Below, in pieces: positions 13,480 through 26,600 of a DNA stretch of 64,000 bases; within the stretch, counting starts at the first letter, position 1; every line of letters begins with the position of its first letter. The stretch is from Bimastos eiseni (Eukaryota; Annelida; Clitellata; Crassiclitellata; Lumbricidae). The notes beneath the pieces were generated by a model that did not search any database, was not told the origin of the DNA, and saw only the letters and a program-made list of their open reading frames with translations. Location: contig OY365817.1 in NCBI GenBank assembly GCA_959347315.1, positions 3,650,056 to 3,714,055 of the forward strand, read 5' to 3'. Both the position numbers and the translations under genes were made by a program.

Positions 13480-14450
13480 AACAAAAACGTTCCTCCTCTC
13501 CAGCCTTGGGACTGGCACCGCTACAAAACTCAAAAAGTGTCCAGACAACGACAATTATAAGCAGTGAAATCTCAACTTCAACAATAACCTTAAATGCAAC
13601 AGACTGCCAGCTGGTTAATTTGAGCAATAATACTAAAACAGATTATTAAAAAATAACGAGCGGCCAGAATGAGATGGTTTGGTAATGTGATGATAAGAGA
13701 GGACGAAAGCTGCATTAAAAGAATTAAGAAAGCGGATGTCAACTAATGACACAGTTGGGGACTACAGAAGAAGAGATGGGAAGATACGATATAAAAGCAC
13801 CTGAAGACTCTAAACCCGAAACAGGAAGACACTCGTGGCAGAGTAAAGTGGAGAAGAAGGATCTTTGTGGCTGACCATTCCCCTAAGAGGAACTAATTCA
13901 CGCCTGAAGGAAATTTATAATGCCAAAGCATATTAGAAGCTCAAGCCATTAAGCTTCTAATCTCATTCTTTACGTAGGATTGCGTATCTTTTATAAATAT
14001 ACAATCCCTTAAATCTAGACCTATATAGTTACTGAAAGCCATACTCTTACCCTCTTGGCGTCTCCTCCATATACACAGCATTTTAAACATTTCATGTACC
14101 ATGTATATACACTCTCAGTCGTATACAATCGTAATCTCCAAACTTATGAAGCGCAACTATGAAGCGCAACTTCCAGCATATTCACGAGCGCTGCGCCGAA
14201 TCACAGTTGTTGTCCAAAAGATAGTTTGAGGGAGGTCCGAGTCCGGTTTCCAGAGAATCAGATAAGACTTTATTGAAGTAAACTACGTCTAGAAACTGTC
14301 GAATTGTGGCCTTCGGTGTTTAGCCACATCCCACGGTTGCAAAACTGCCGACGTCAACTACCGGTATCCATAACAAGGACGTTTTATAACGAAGATGACA
14401 GAAGTCGCCCTCCACTTTTGTCGAAGTTTAACACTGGCACGACCTGAATA
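13480..14450. repeat. Downstream flank of gene B, homologous to that of gene C
   Basis: It matches 45820-46420 in blocks, for example CTCTCCAGCCTTGGGACT and TAGAAACTGTCGAATTGTGG. It may include the 3' UTR: an AATAAA on the minus strand lies at 14274-14269. A retrotransposon tail (13660-13870) interrupts it. Confidence 0.7.
13660..13870 (+). mobile_element. Retrotransposon reverse transcriptase tail remnant
   Basis: Plus-strand frames read MRWFGNVMIREDESCIKRIK, then, after stops and shifts, RWEDTI, HLKTLN and RGRVKWRRRI. This is the conserved pattern of the extreme C terminus of non-LTR retrotransposon ORF2. Heavily decayed. Confidence 0.5.
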
Positions 14451-14676
14451 TAAAGCAGTGGCGCAATAATAGTATTAATTATCCTGTTCAATAGGCTACT
14501 ATGAGAGGAGTAGGCCCTATTAAAACGATTTCATTCACTTGCAAATCTCGGATTCTAGAGCTATTTTTTACATAAAAACCGTCACAGCACTATTTTCAAA
14601 ACACCCATTGGTAACATGTGTGTTTATCCAAATGTCTGGCATCAGGAAATGATAATGATGAAGAGGAGGAAAGTAT

Positions 14677-17600
14677 TTATATGGTACCCACCTCTTGAGT
14701 CGATTTGCAATTCTTGCCGTCCATAACTTTTTCGTTTTTGTCTGACCATCCCCACCAGTGGAACCTCACAAGAAGACGTTCATCCACCTTCGCCTTCAGG
14801 TCTTTGTCTCCTATTTTATAAGCAATAGTAATGTAAATGCAAGTACTTTGCAATGTAGGGAAACGCCTTTTTAAATTTTTAAGACTAAGACGAGACCGAG
14901 ACAGTGAGGTGCCGAGACAGAGAGCGAGACAGTGAGGTACCAAGACCGAGACACTACTTTCGAGACAGTATGAGACCGTAAAAGTCAAATGATCTTATGT
15001 AAAAGACTGTAAAATACTAATGTAGTTTTCGGAAATAATGCTCATTGGTAATTTCAATTTAAAATTTAAAATTCAAATTCCGGAGAACAATTTTTATATT
15101 GCCGCGTTTTACTTTTTTCTCCGCGTTTATCCTTTTCGATATCTTTTCTGCGGCCTATCTAGTGAACAGTATAAAGAAAGCCTTTTGGACACGTCTGAAA
15201 TATTCTAGACGATTTTAAGCAAGCAAATTCGATACCAAATATACCAAACGAAATTATAAATTTACGCCTATCCTTACTCACTCTGAGAAACTCGAAGCTG
15301 TTCCGATCGTTTCGGTTATGGTGGTTTTACATCAATGACAACAGGCACGCCATAACTACTGTTTTGTCAATAACTTAAAATTGCGTAAGCCCAAACTTCA
15401 CAATTTCAGGTTCTCTCTTAAGACATTTTTTTCACTCTAAAATAATTGATTTGATTTCAGCATCATGTGACTCGCGCGTTGACCAGAATCACCTCACCAT
15501 TTCTCGTAGATTCCGGTTTCAGTTTCTAGCGCAAGACTTTAATACAGTTAACGCGAATCTTATCGAGACCTCTTGTTCGAGTGTTCGAGACAGAACAAGA
15601 TTAACACTTCAAGAAGACAGTTTCTAAAAATTCTAGACACTACCGCGAGACCGAGACCGAGACAACAGGCTTCCGAGACCGAGACACTAAACACTGTCTT
15701 GAGACGTCTCGAGACCGAGATACTGTCTCGAGACCATACAACTCTGGTCTATATCTTGGAGACGTAGTACCTGAAATTCTTAATATGTTTGATATGCAGG
15801 TTCTAAATGATTGAACTGTATTGACTCAAGACTTTTATAATTTTTTACCTTGGTTCACACGAGGAAGTAGTAACTAGTAAGTAAAATAGACCGTTTAATG
15901 TTGCACTCGATCAGTTCCGATAGATGAAATGCAATAATAATTAAATAGACTATTGATTTGTTACTCGTTCTGTATATTCAACGAAAATGGACATTAATTC
16001 GGATTATTGAGGACAGGGCGACAAAAGGTAACAATTTATTCCTTTACTTAGTAGTAGAAGATGTACCATATGGGGCCATTCAACCTAACCATAGGTTAAA
16101 ACCACTCCCCTAATAGGTTAAAACTTTTTTATCCTATAGCCTAGGTTAAAAAATCACCAAAAACAACATCAACCTAACCATAGGTTAAAACCAACATCAA
16201 CCAATAACCAGGAGAAAACGCCAGAAACTTTCCAATAGTTTCGACCTGGCGTGCACAAGCCTATAAGCATGGTCAAAAACTCCACCTATACTCCCTATAA
16301 GTCAAAAGCCAAGGGAATTTCCAAAGTTTTGATAATGGGAAATTTCCAAAAGTTTCAACGAGTCAGCAGTTTCGACGAAACCTAAGCTCTAGGTAAAACG
16401 CCGAGAAATTTGGTTAAAACCATCGACAAAACCGCGCTAATGTAAAACTTCTTGGATATTACCAACTCGATAAAGGTCCGGGAATTTCACAACAGTTTCG
16501 ATGATCCATTGCACACCAACACATGATATTAGCTTATACCCACATCCTCATTAGAAGGCCTGTTATAGACCTCATAATAACGTAAATTTACTATAGTTTC
16601 GCATGTAGGCCTATATATTCTAGTGAAAAAAGTTAAATGTGCAGACGACGATGGACGATACAACACACTATCACGGATCTGGTGAAGCGCTTTCACACGA
16701 TGACGTGAAAGAAGCCGCATGAATGGAATCCCAACACTCGAACCCGCGCCAGCCACGACAGTGTGAAAAATATTCGTTAAGACTAAATCAGCGAATAATA
16801 CATTCGCAAAGTGGATCGAAGGGTACATACCTGATGAGCCAAAAAGAAAGGTGAACGAAAAGTTAGAAGCGCTGAAAGCCAAAGTGAATTCTATATTCGG
16901 TAAAATTCATATGAAGACACGTAAAATGAGAGAGACTGCTTCAGCTATCAAGGGCTTCACGAAACAATACACGGTAGAGGGGGCTAACGGTATTGATGCC
17001 ACATCTTTTCTTGACGCCGTTCATACACAAGCGGCAGACTTGTTGACTAAAAATCGACAGACTAAGGTCAACTTTGTCCTTACCTGCACAATGGAGAGAG
17101 TTGACATGAAGTCTGGAGAAGTAGATTCCACAGATTTTCCATTCGTTTCAATGACTGAGGTGATTCTAGACTCCACCGATGTAAGTGAAATTTATAACAG
17201 CGCGAAAGATAAAATTATTGAGTCGATGGCTGCCTTCCAGATGCGTGGTAGTAACTGGAGACTCAGAGCGGTTCAAAAATTAGATATCAACACCGCTGTT
17301 TATAAACCGTTGAAAGGTAGTTCTTACATCCCACTACCGAAGGAGTTAGCGAGAAAAAAGGCTATAATCAATATGAAGAACAAAGATGAAGATGCTTCAA
17401 GTGGTGTGTAACGAGAGCCTTAAACCCAATTGAAAACCATCCAGAAAGAATTACGAAAGAATTAATCAGACAGTCTGAGGAACTTAATTGGTCCGATATC
17501 GAATTCCCATTAGCAGCAGATGCTAATGTGATAAGTAAGTTTGAGAAAAAATAATATTAGTATTAATGTTTTTGGTCATGAGAAAGATGTTAACCTATTC

Positions 17601-20600
17601 CCACTATATTTATCAAAGCATGAGAACGATAGGTGTGTAGATCTATTACTCATTTCTGATGGAGAAAAGAAACACTATTGTTGGATAAAGAATTTTAACA
17701 GACTGATGGTTGCCCGAACGAAAAAATCTCTTAATTCAGTGCACTATTGTAAAAGATGCTTAATAAGATTCAGTAGAATCGATTCATTAAAAAAACACGC
17801 CGAGTACTGTCCCCAGCACGAGGCACAAAAGATAGAACTCCCAGAACCAGGGACTATGATAAAGTTGAAAAATTATTTTAGATGACGAGAGTTCCGTTTC
17901 TAGTGTATGCAGACTTTGAAAGTTTTATTAAACCTATAGACACTTGTCAACCAGATCCCAGCATGTCCTACACCAACAAATATCAAAAACACGTTCGAAA
18001 TTCTTTCTGTTATTATATAAAATGTTTTGATGATGATCTATATTCACAAGCCCCCTTAACGTTCGCAGGAGAGAACGAAGACGATGATGTAGCACAGATA
18101 TTTATAGACACTCTTATAGACAATATAAAAGATATTTATAATCGATTTAAATTTCCAAAGAAAATGATATTCGTAAAGAAAGATCAGACGCTTTACGACT
18201 CTGCTACAATTTGTCACATATGCGAAGGCGAACTGGGTGATGATCGAGTTAGAGACCATTGCGATTTAACTGGAAAATACAGAGGCGCCGCTCATATAAT
18301 CTGTAATCTAAACTATATAAAGTCTTCGAGTTTTTCCCAGTATTGTTCCATAATCTATCCGGTAATGAGTCATCTATTCATAAAGAAATTAGGAGGTGAT
18401 GATAATGAAAAGATTAATTGTATTCCTACCAACGAAGAAAAATAGATCTTATTTAGAAGAGAGGTTGTGGTTGATAAGTTTGTAAATGATGAAAATACAG
18501 AAGTAGAGATTAAACGTGAATTACGTTTCATCGATAGTTTTAGATTCATGGCATCTAGTCTCGACGCTTTATCGAGGAACCTGAGCAAAGACCAGTGTAA
18601 AAATATAAGCAAGCAGTACTCTGGCAATCAGCTCGATCTCTTCCTTAGAAGAGGTTTATACCTTTACGATTTTATTAATTCCATTGATCGATTGAATGAA
18701 ACAGAACTACCACCAAAGTCAGCATTCTATTCGAGACTTAACGACTCAGACATTAGTGACGAAGACTTCAACAACGCACAGATGGTATGGAATTCGGATT
18801 TCAAACGTTTAGAGAATACCACGATTTATATAACGTAAGTGATGTTCTCCTGCTCGCTGACGTATTTGAAAATTTTAGAGATGTGTGCTGTGAGAACTAT
18901 GGTCTAGATCCCGCCTGGTATTAGACTTCTCCAGGTCTTGCTTGGGACGCCGCATTAAAGTTGACTGGAGTAGAGTTGGAGTAGTTTAGCGACTATGATA
19001 TGATACTAATGGTTAAGCATGGGATAAGAGGCGGTGTTAGCACCATTTCACATCGTTATGGACAGGCAAACAATAAGTACATGCCAGCGTTTGACGATAG
19101 CAAGCCTTCAACATTTATAACCTATTTAGACGCGAACAACCTTTACGGATGGGCAATGTGTAAGAATCTACCAACTCATAGGTTTCAGTGGATGGGTAAT
19201 GATGAGCTAAACGACTGGAGAGGAACGCCATGTATATTAGAGGTGGACTTGGAATATCCGAGAGATTTGCACGATCTTCACAATGACTATCCTCTTGCTC
19301 CAGAGAGTATTGAGGTTAAAGAATCAGATGTAGCAAACCTTATACCAAACCTGCGTGATAAAGTAAACTATATAGTCAATTATGAAAATTTGAAGCTGTA
19401 GCCTTGGCTTGAAGATAACCAAAATTCATCGTGGAATTAAATTTGAATAAAGTGCCTGGCTGAAAAAGTATATCGATCTAAATACCAACCTAAGGACCAG
19501 AGAAACCAACGATTTCGAGAAAGACTTTTTCAAACTAATGAACAATAATGTCTTTGGTAAGACGTGCGAGAACATAGAGGCTCGGTTAGATATAAAACTG
19601 GTTTCTAGCGAGCAGCAAGCTATAAAACTAGCAGCGAGAACGAGTTACGACACTCGAACTATTTTTGATGAAAACCTAATTGCCATTCACATGAAACGTA
19701 CAAAGCTATTTTACAATAAGCCTATATATCTCGGTATGTGTATTTTAGACTTAAGTAAAATTATAATGTATGATTTTCATTATAATTACGTCACGAAAAA
19801 GTTTGATGATAGAGCAATGTTACTTTTTACAGATACAGATTCTCTGGCTTATGAAATTAATACCGAAGATTTCTACGCTGATATAGCTCCAGACATTAGA
19901 AGCAGCTTCGACACTAGCGACTATCCTAAAGACCACCCCTCTGGTATAGAAACTGGGATTAATAAAAAAAGTCATTGCTATGTTGAAAGACGAAGCAGCT
20001 GGAAAACAGATTGAAGAGTTTGTAGGTTTAAGATCGAAGCTGTATTCGTACAAGATGGCTGGAGTAGATCACAAGAAATGTAAAGGCGTCAGGAAGAATG
20101 TCGTCAAGAAATCGATCACTCACGAAGACTACAAGGACTGCTTATTCACCAAGAGAGAACAATCGAGAAAGATGAATGTCATTCGATCGCATCTTCACGA
20201 TATCTACACCGAGGAAGTTAACAAGGTAGCTCTTTCAGCGGAAGATGACAAACGAGTGATTCAGCAAGATGGCACCCACACGTTAGCATATGGACATTAT
20301 TCTCTAATATAAAATGAGTGTTAAACAAATCGATGTCGAGCGCGTAACGCTACCCAATATTGCTTTATCGAACGTGGATCTAATTGAAGCGGCTAAAAAA
20401 CTAAACATAAATAATTTCAGAGGAGTATTTCTAAGAGATGAACTGCCAAAGAAGCCAAGAGCGAACGAGTGTGGTATTCTTAATCTGGACGATTCTGATG
20501 GCAAAGGAACACACTGGACATGTTGGATCAAGCGGGCTAATGATAAAATTTATTTCGACAACTATGGACTGCCTCCTCCTATGGAATTGATAAAATATCT

Positions 20601-23600
20601 ACAAAGACCGCTGTTTTACAGCAGTGAGCGAATACAACCAGACGGTCAAGTGTTTTGCGGTCATTTATGCATGTATGTATTGAAGAAGACGATCAATGAT
20701 GGTTGTAAATTTCAAGAAGTCATAAACGAATTACATTAAATAATATCACCTATTTAAAAATATGTCTGTCGATAAAATTGGACGAACTGATACTGGATCA
20801 ACTCAAAGAATAGTTTCTGGAGGTGTTACTCTATCTCAAGCGAGTAATACATTTCTAAAAAGAGATGGAACGAACGATATGGACGGTGATTTAAATATTA
20901 ATGGTAATATGATAAAAGGTCTACCGACTGACATTCATCGACCAGTCTTAGCTAGCCAGGCCGCGAGTTTTGGTCATGTCGAAACCTTAGTCAATCAAGC
21001 GATATCGAATAATACTACCACTGATAACTCGAGACTATACGTGACTGCAGCACCTACCATGACTTCTGATATAACCATAATAAACGGTTTAACTTATGAA
21101 GCTAGTGCTAGCGATTATCGCAGTGTGCCTGGTCATGAATCCAACCCATGGAGGGCTTTTCAAAATGCTTATCACTACCCCCGCATGTGGGTAACTGAAG
21201 GGTCAAGTAATGTTTGGATACAGATGAAGTACCCCATTCCTCTGTCAATGTCGGGATTTTACATCGTCGCCGGCCAAGAGCCGAGCGACCGTATTACTGT
21301 TTGGGTGGTTCGAGCTAGTAACAATGGAACACCCTTTACTGAAATTTTAGTTTCATGGGAATTCCTCGATTTTGGATTTTTGAAGAAGATTACATTTCCC
21401 GCTTCGTCTAATTACAGACATTGGAGATTTCATATTACATCTATGAGTCCTAGTGCTGAAACAGCTATCGTCTCCATACTACAATGGATTCCAACGCTAC
21501 CTGATTACACGCTTGGAAGAAAATGTCAAATCGGTTACGTACCGAGACTATCTTTCGATACTAGTAATTATGGTTTTCAAGCGAATGCCTGTTCAGCACT
21601 TCTAACTAACAAAGCCTTTTGGGCATTCAAAGACGACGGGGAATGGGTGTCTGATGGTAACGTCCACACTGACTCGTGAATATCTATTACATGCCCAACC
21701 GCAGTGAGAATCTGGAAGATCGGTTTGAAAGGAAGGAAAAATAACCAGGCGGGGATATCCCGCTGGAGTATAATCGCATACAATTTTGAAGGTTAAAGGG
21801 TTACTATTTACACCTATAGACATTTCTTTAGAAAATACTTACCAAGAATTTTTAATTGATTCCGTAGTAAGATATACGACCTATAGGCTAATCTACTTCC
21901 AGACTGAACCGGGCAAGCTTGGATTAAGCATGATGCAGTTATTCGAGTACGATGATTAAATAAAAAATTATTTTCACATTTTGTTAATTTTCAATGGTAA
22001 TAATCGTTGAAAATTTAAACCTCAAGTTCAACAACATCGTTATCTCCAGATACCACGATCAACGACTGGATCCATCCCGGCTCCGTTTCTATCTTTGTTT
22101 TTGTAAAAGTAAATGTCTTGTTCGTTTGTAACTTGCTGAGCAGGGGCTCCCCGTATACGCTCATGTAGTGTTCTGTCTCATCCGGCGCCACTACCGTTAT
22201 CAGGTAAAAATATCCTTCTGTGCCGTACAAATATTGCTTCATTTTAACAGTAAAAACTAAGTCTTCTTCCAAAGTTTCAAAATCTAAAAATTTACGAGTT
22301 TCCATTTTAAGTAGCTGGATAAAACTTCATGTTAGTATGTTAATCTCATATCGATTTCTCCAGACTTTACCATTATAAGCCTTCAGCGTGTTCATACTGG
22401 TTTTTAAAGTCATACTCGCCTTATACAACGATGAGTACGTGACGGCTTCGTTAGTGTCTTTGTCTAGGATTTCAACGCTTATAGGATTATTTCTAGTAGT
22501 TTTTAAAAACTCGTACTTGGGTAATGCTTGCCTTTTCTCCTTCACTGGTTCAGGCAATTGATTCCGGTAAAACACCCTTCTCAACGAGTATTCTTAACAT
22601 TTCTGGTTTCTTCATATAACTAGACTTTATTCCATGTTCCTTCATTAACGATTTTAGCTGTGAGAGTTAAATGTTCTTTTTATAATAGAAAATATTTTCT
22701 TTGATATACTACTTTCATCTTCTGACCGTCTGATTGGAAATTTTACAATTTATCCGAAATGACGACTGCATAAGCTTCCGTTCAAGCAGGGATCGCAGCA
22801 TTCAAAGTAGCCTTGATCTGGATGTCTACGACAGACGACTTTAACCGTTCAGATTGCTTACTTACATCAAAAACGAAAATCGGGTATAAATCTTTGTAAT
22901 CAGCCGGAGTGATGTTGCTCTGAGTTACCAACTGGTCCATTCCGTAGAATTTTTCGCTAAAGGTCGCCGCGTCTCTGTAAGCTCTAGAAAATTGCTGATT
23001 CGGGAATGAGAGGTTGTATTTTCACAACGAAACGAGCTGCAGACTTAATATTTGCACATATAGTAAAGGTCTGTGAGGGTTCCAGTCGGGCCAAATAGCG
23101 TTTCTCCATCTCAAAGAACGATCAAATGTCAGGGTTTCAAACTTTTTTCATGGGAATCGATGTCATTGTTCGAAGCTCGAAACTAGAGGCTTAACCTGTG
23201 CACCAATCAGAGCTGTCGCCAATGACTACCGCTTGTATAAATATTACGTCATTATCTCGCAAAACAATCGTTTTAAAGCGTTTCATAGCATTATCTTGAA
23301 ATCGATGTAATTTCACAAGGAAACGAGCTGCTGGATATCTGTCCTGGTTCATCATCACATACATGTTCTTGATATCGCAATGATCAGAAATTGATGAATT
23401 AGGCTCTTGATTGCCGCTTCGATTCGTTTGAAATCCAACTATGATGTACCTGGGTTTTTCTGGCGCTGTCTTTACACTAAGTTGCCAACTAAACGTAATA
23501 GATACAGGAACCATTATAGTATCGCAAAGATGGGTTCGATAGGCTACTGGTAACATTGCCTTTGCTTCGATCGTTTTATACAGCTGCACTCTTTCCATGT

Positions 23601-26600
23601 CAGACGCAATCACGTGCGGCATAAGCCATTTTACTGAGGTTGACTTTACCAGCCGCTACTGAATTTGCCCTAAAAATAGCATCGCTGTTATGTTTGCGAA
23701 CGAGAGTGAAAGCCTGCTTCATACCGTAGACTACCTTATCTTAATCCTCACAAAATCCAAAAATGGGCTTCAGAGGCACGATGAAGCTAAATGTACCCTT
23801 TGCAGTTGGTTACCTAATTAGATACGCCTGTCTGATCGCGAATCCCGTGTTATCGTTTATAACAGCAGTTGCGGCTGTGTCTTTAGTCCATAATTAGTTA
23901 AGTCCTTTCAGCAAACCCAGCATTGTTGTGGCTTGTCCAGGATAAAACACGCTTTCTATTTTTTGATTCGATAAGGATCACGACATTTGGCTGAAGAGAT
24001 GAATGAGGCCGTTGTTGGCCGTTGTTGGCTAAAGCTGCAGCGTCGGCATCAACGTAAAAGGTTTCATCCGCTTTAGTCAGTTTACCTTCAAATAGCAGGT
24101 ATGACTCGGAGGGATGGCGGAAAATATCTTAGAAGTTCGATATTTATGCGAATTTCCCCAGTGTTAAGATTCGCCCCCGCCACTGGTTCGTATTCATGAA
24201 ATTCATATCTTTCAAATACTATAATTGTATTTTCAGTAAATCTTAGAATATCTGACTTCATTTTTAATATAACAAGATTTTATTTTAAGCAAACTTCATT
24301 CCCAATCCACGCACCACATCTGGGATCGATATGGCACCGCCGTTCCCAGACCGTAAATTATTTATATTCGCCGAAGGGTGGGGATATATTAAATTCTGTA
24401 ACGTTTCCTTAGTCTTTTGACTAAGTGTCGTATTTCCATGGGGAGTTAACAATTCCTCGCTCCGTTGGCTAAGTACAGTTGGTTGTGATGTAAACATTTT
24501 TGCTGCTGCTTTATCAACCAATCGTTTTAAAGCATTAATAGCAACGATCTTACCTACATCTATGGCCTTTTTTCCAATCTCCGTTGCAGCCTCTTTACCA
24601 GCACTTAATGCGGTTGTTGCTACCTGTCTGCAGCATTCGAGGATAACATTCTTTTGAAAAATCCTGATATTGTGTCAACTATTCCAGCGCCTCCTACGAC
24701 GTATCTTTTAGCAAATCTTCTCTTAGTTATGACAATCATTTTATAATTGCATCATTAAATTTTTATAGTCTAACGCATTTTTCTTATATTGTTTAAGTAA
24801 CTCATCGCAGATACCGACTATCTCGTTTCTTAATCCTGTATTTCCCGCTCTGAAGCTAGCCATTCGTAGAATTAACATATCCACTAACGCATTTGGGTCT
24901 TGTGGGAGAACTACGACTTCCTCACCCGTCGAGAACCTCCCTTTCCACATCGAGAGCAATGGTTTAATGATTTTATTATATTTTAGGCCTCTAGACGATT
25001 TGAGCTTATTCGGATTATTAGGTACATACAAGGTGCCCGTCGATTCAAGAATTTTCAAGTACACGTCCAGATCGTTTGACTGTATATCGACTCTTTGGTT
25101 CCTTCATCGTCATCAATTCCTATTGCCCTGGAGTTCCCTAGTAGGCGTTATTACCAATAGACATATCGTCTCCTTAGATTGAAATTGTATACTTTCCGAT
25201 GAAAAAAAACCCATCTCTAGAGTGTATTCCAAAGGTCGTGTCCGTCAACTTTTTATTCGCAGCGTATTCTTTTAAATATTTTGTGGCAATATCACCTAAT
25301 TCCAAGGTTCTAACATCTGAAACGGGATCGTCCGCAAACACGTCTATTGAGGGATATTGTGGGAATTGAATCGCTTTCAACGATCTCGATAGCGATGCCG
25401 GCAATGCTCGAAGAGCTGTAGACGTCGCCGTAGTGCTTTCCTCAATCGCACCTAATTTTTTAGATAGTCCAGACTGCGAGTCGATGATTAGTTTGTACGC
25501 CTTAATCAATTTCCGCTGAAGAGATATGTCTCCTATTTTCTCAAATAACGAGTCTTGTCTAATATTTTGCTTCATCTTGAGAAAATTCTCAACAATAAAG
25601 TCTCGTTAGGCTGGGTCCTGAATTTTTAGAAACGACATTTTTAAGTTGGAAACATAATATTTAAACGTAAAAACGTAAAACGTAAATAAATATTCGTTTT
25701 GTATTCAATTCGTTTTGCCTAAGTGTTTCGTCGCTTCATCTATGTTGATATTGGTCTTACTCCTAACCTTTTTCTTCATCTGATTAAATTTCTCGAATTC
25801 ACTTAGAATAACAGAATATTCCAAGTCTGAGATATTATTAAGTGCTTTTGAAACAAGGTCGCTGATCGAATTGAGTTTCCCTTCAGCTAGAGTCCTGATT
25901 TTTGCATGTTTTTCTTGGCGCAGCGATAATATTCGGCGGACTTGGATAGATATCAGAGATAGTGCTCCAGCACCAGCGGATAAAGATACCACGATGGTAG
26001 CGGCGGGTGCGGCTACGACTGAACTTAGAAAAGTTACACCTAATACTCTGAGTCCCGAAGACGTAAGGGTTAACAACCCTCCCAACGCTTCGACTACTTT
26101 AACACTCTTTTGATATTTTTTACAGATTACGTCTTTCTTTTCACGTTCTCGTAAGATTTCCTGTTGAATTTCAGATATTTTCTGAAGACGATAGGTGTCT
26201 GCTTTGTTCAATTCCATTTTATAATATTAGAGATTATTTCTTAAAATGGAATTCAAGTTTGCTCGTAATTCACATAACATAACGACTCTCCTTCGTTTAT
26301 GGTGACTGTCCCAAGGTCTCTAAAATTCTCAATATCGAGTAAAATTTCTTCCGCGAACCCAGTAACGCTATCGCTTAGCAGGCGGCATCCCGCTTCTATA
26401 AATTCTGGATGTAGAGAAATTTTACACGATCCTTTCGTCATTCGGACACCTAAGCCTAATGGTAAAACAACCGTCTCTTGTGAATGAATAGTTATCGCTT
26501 CTTGAGCAAAAAAACTCCCACCTTAGACCACCCATTTGTCTTTGCGGTCTATACTTGACATCCCACATGCCTTCACACGCATTCCACCTGACGGATCTTG

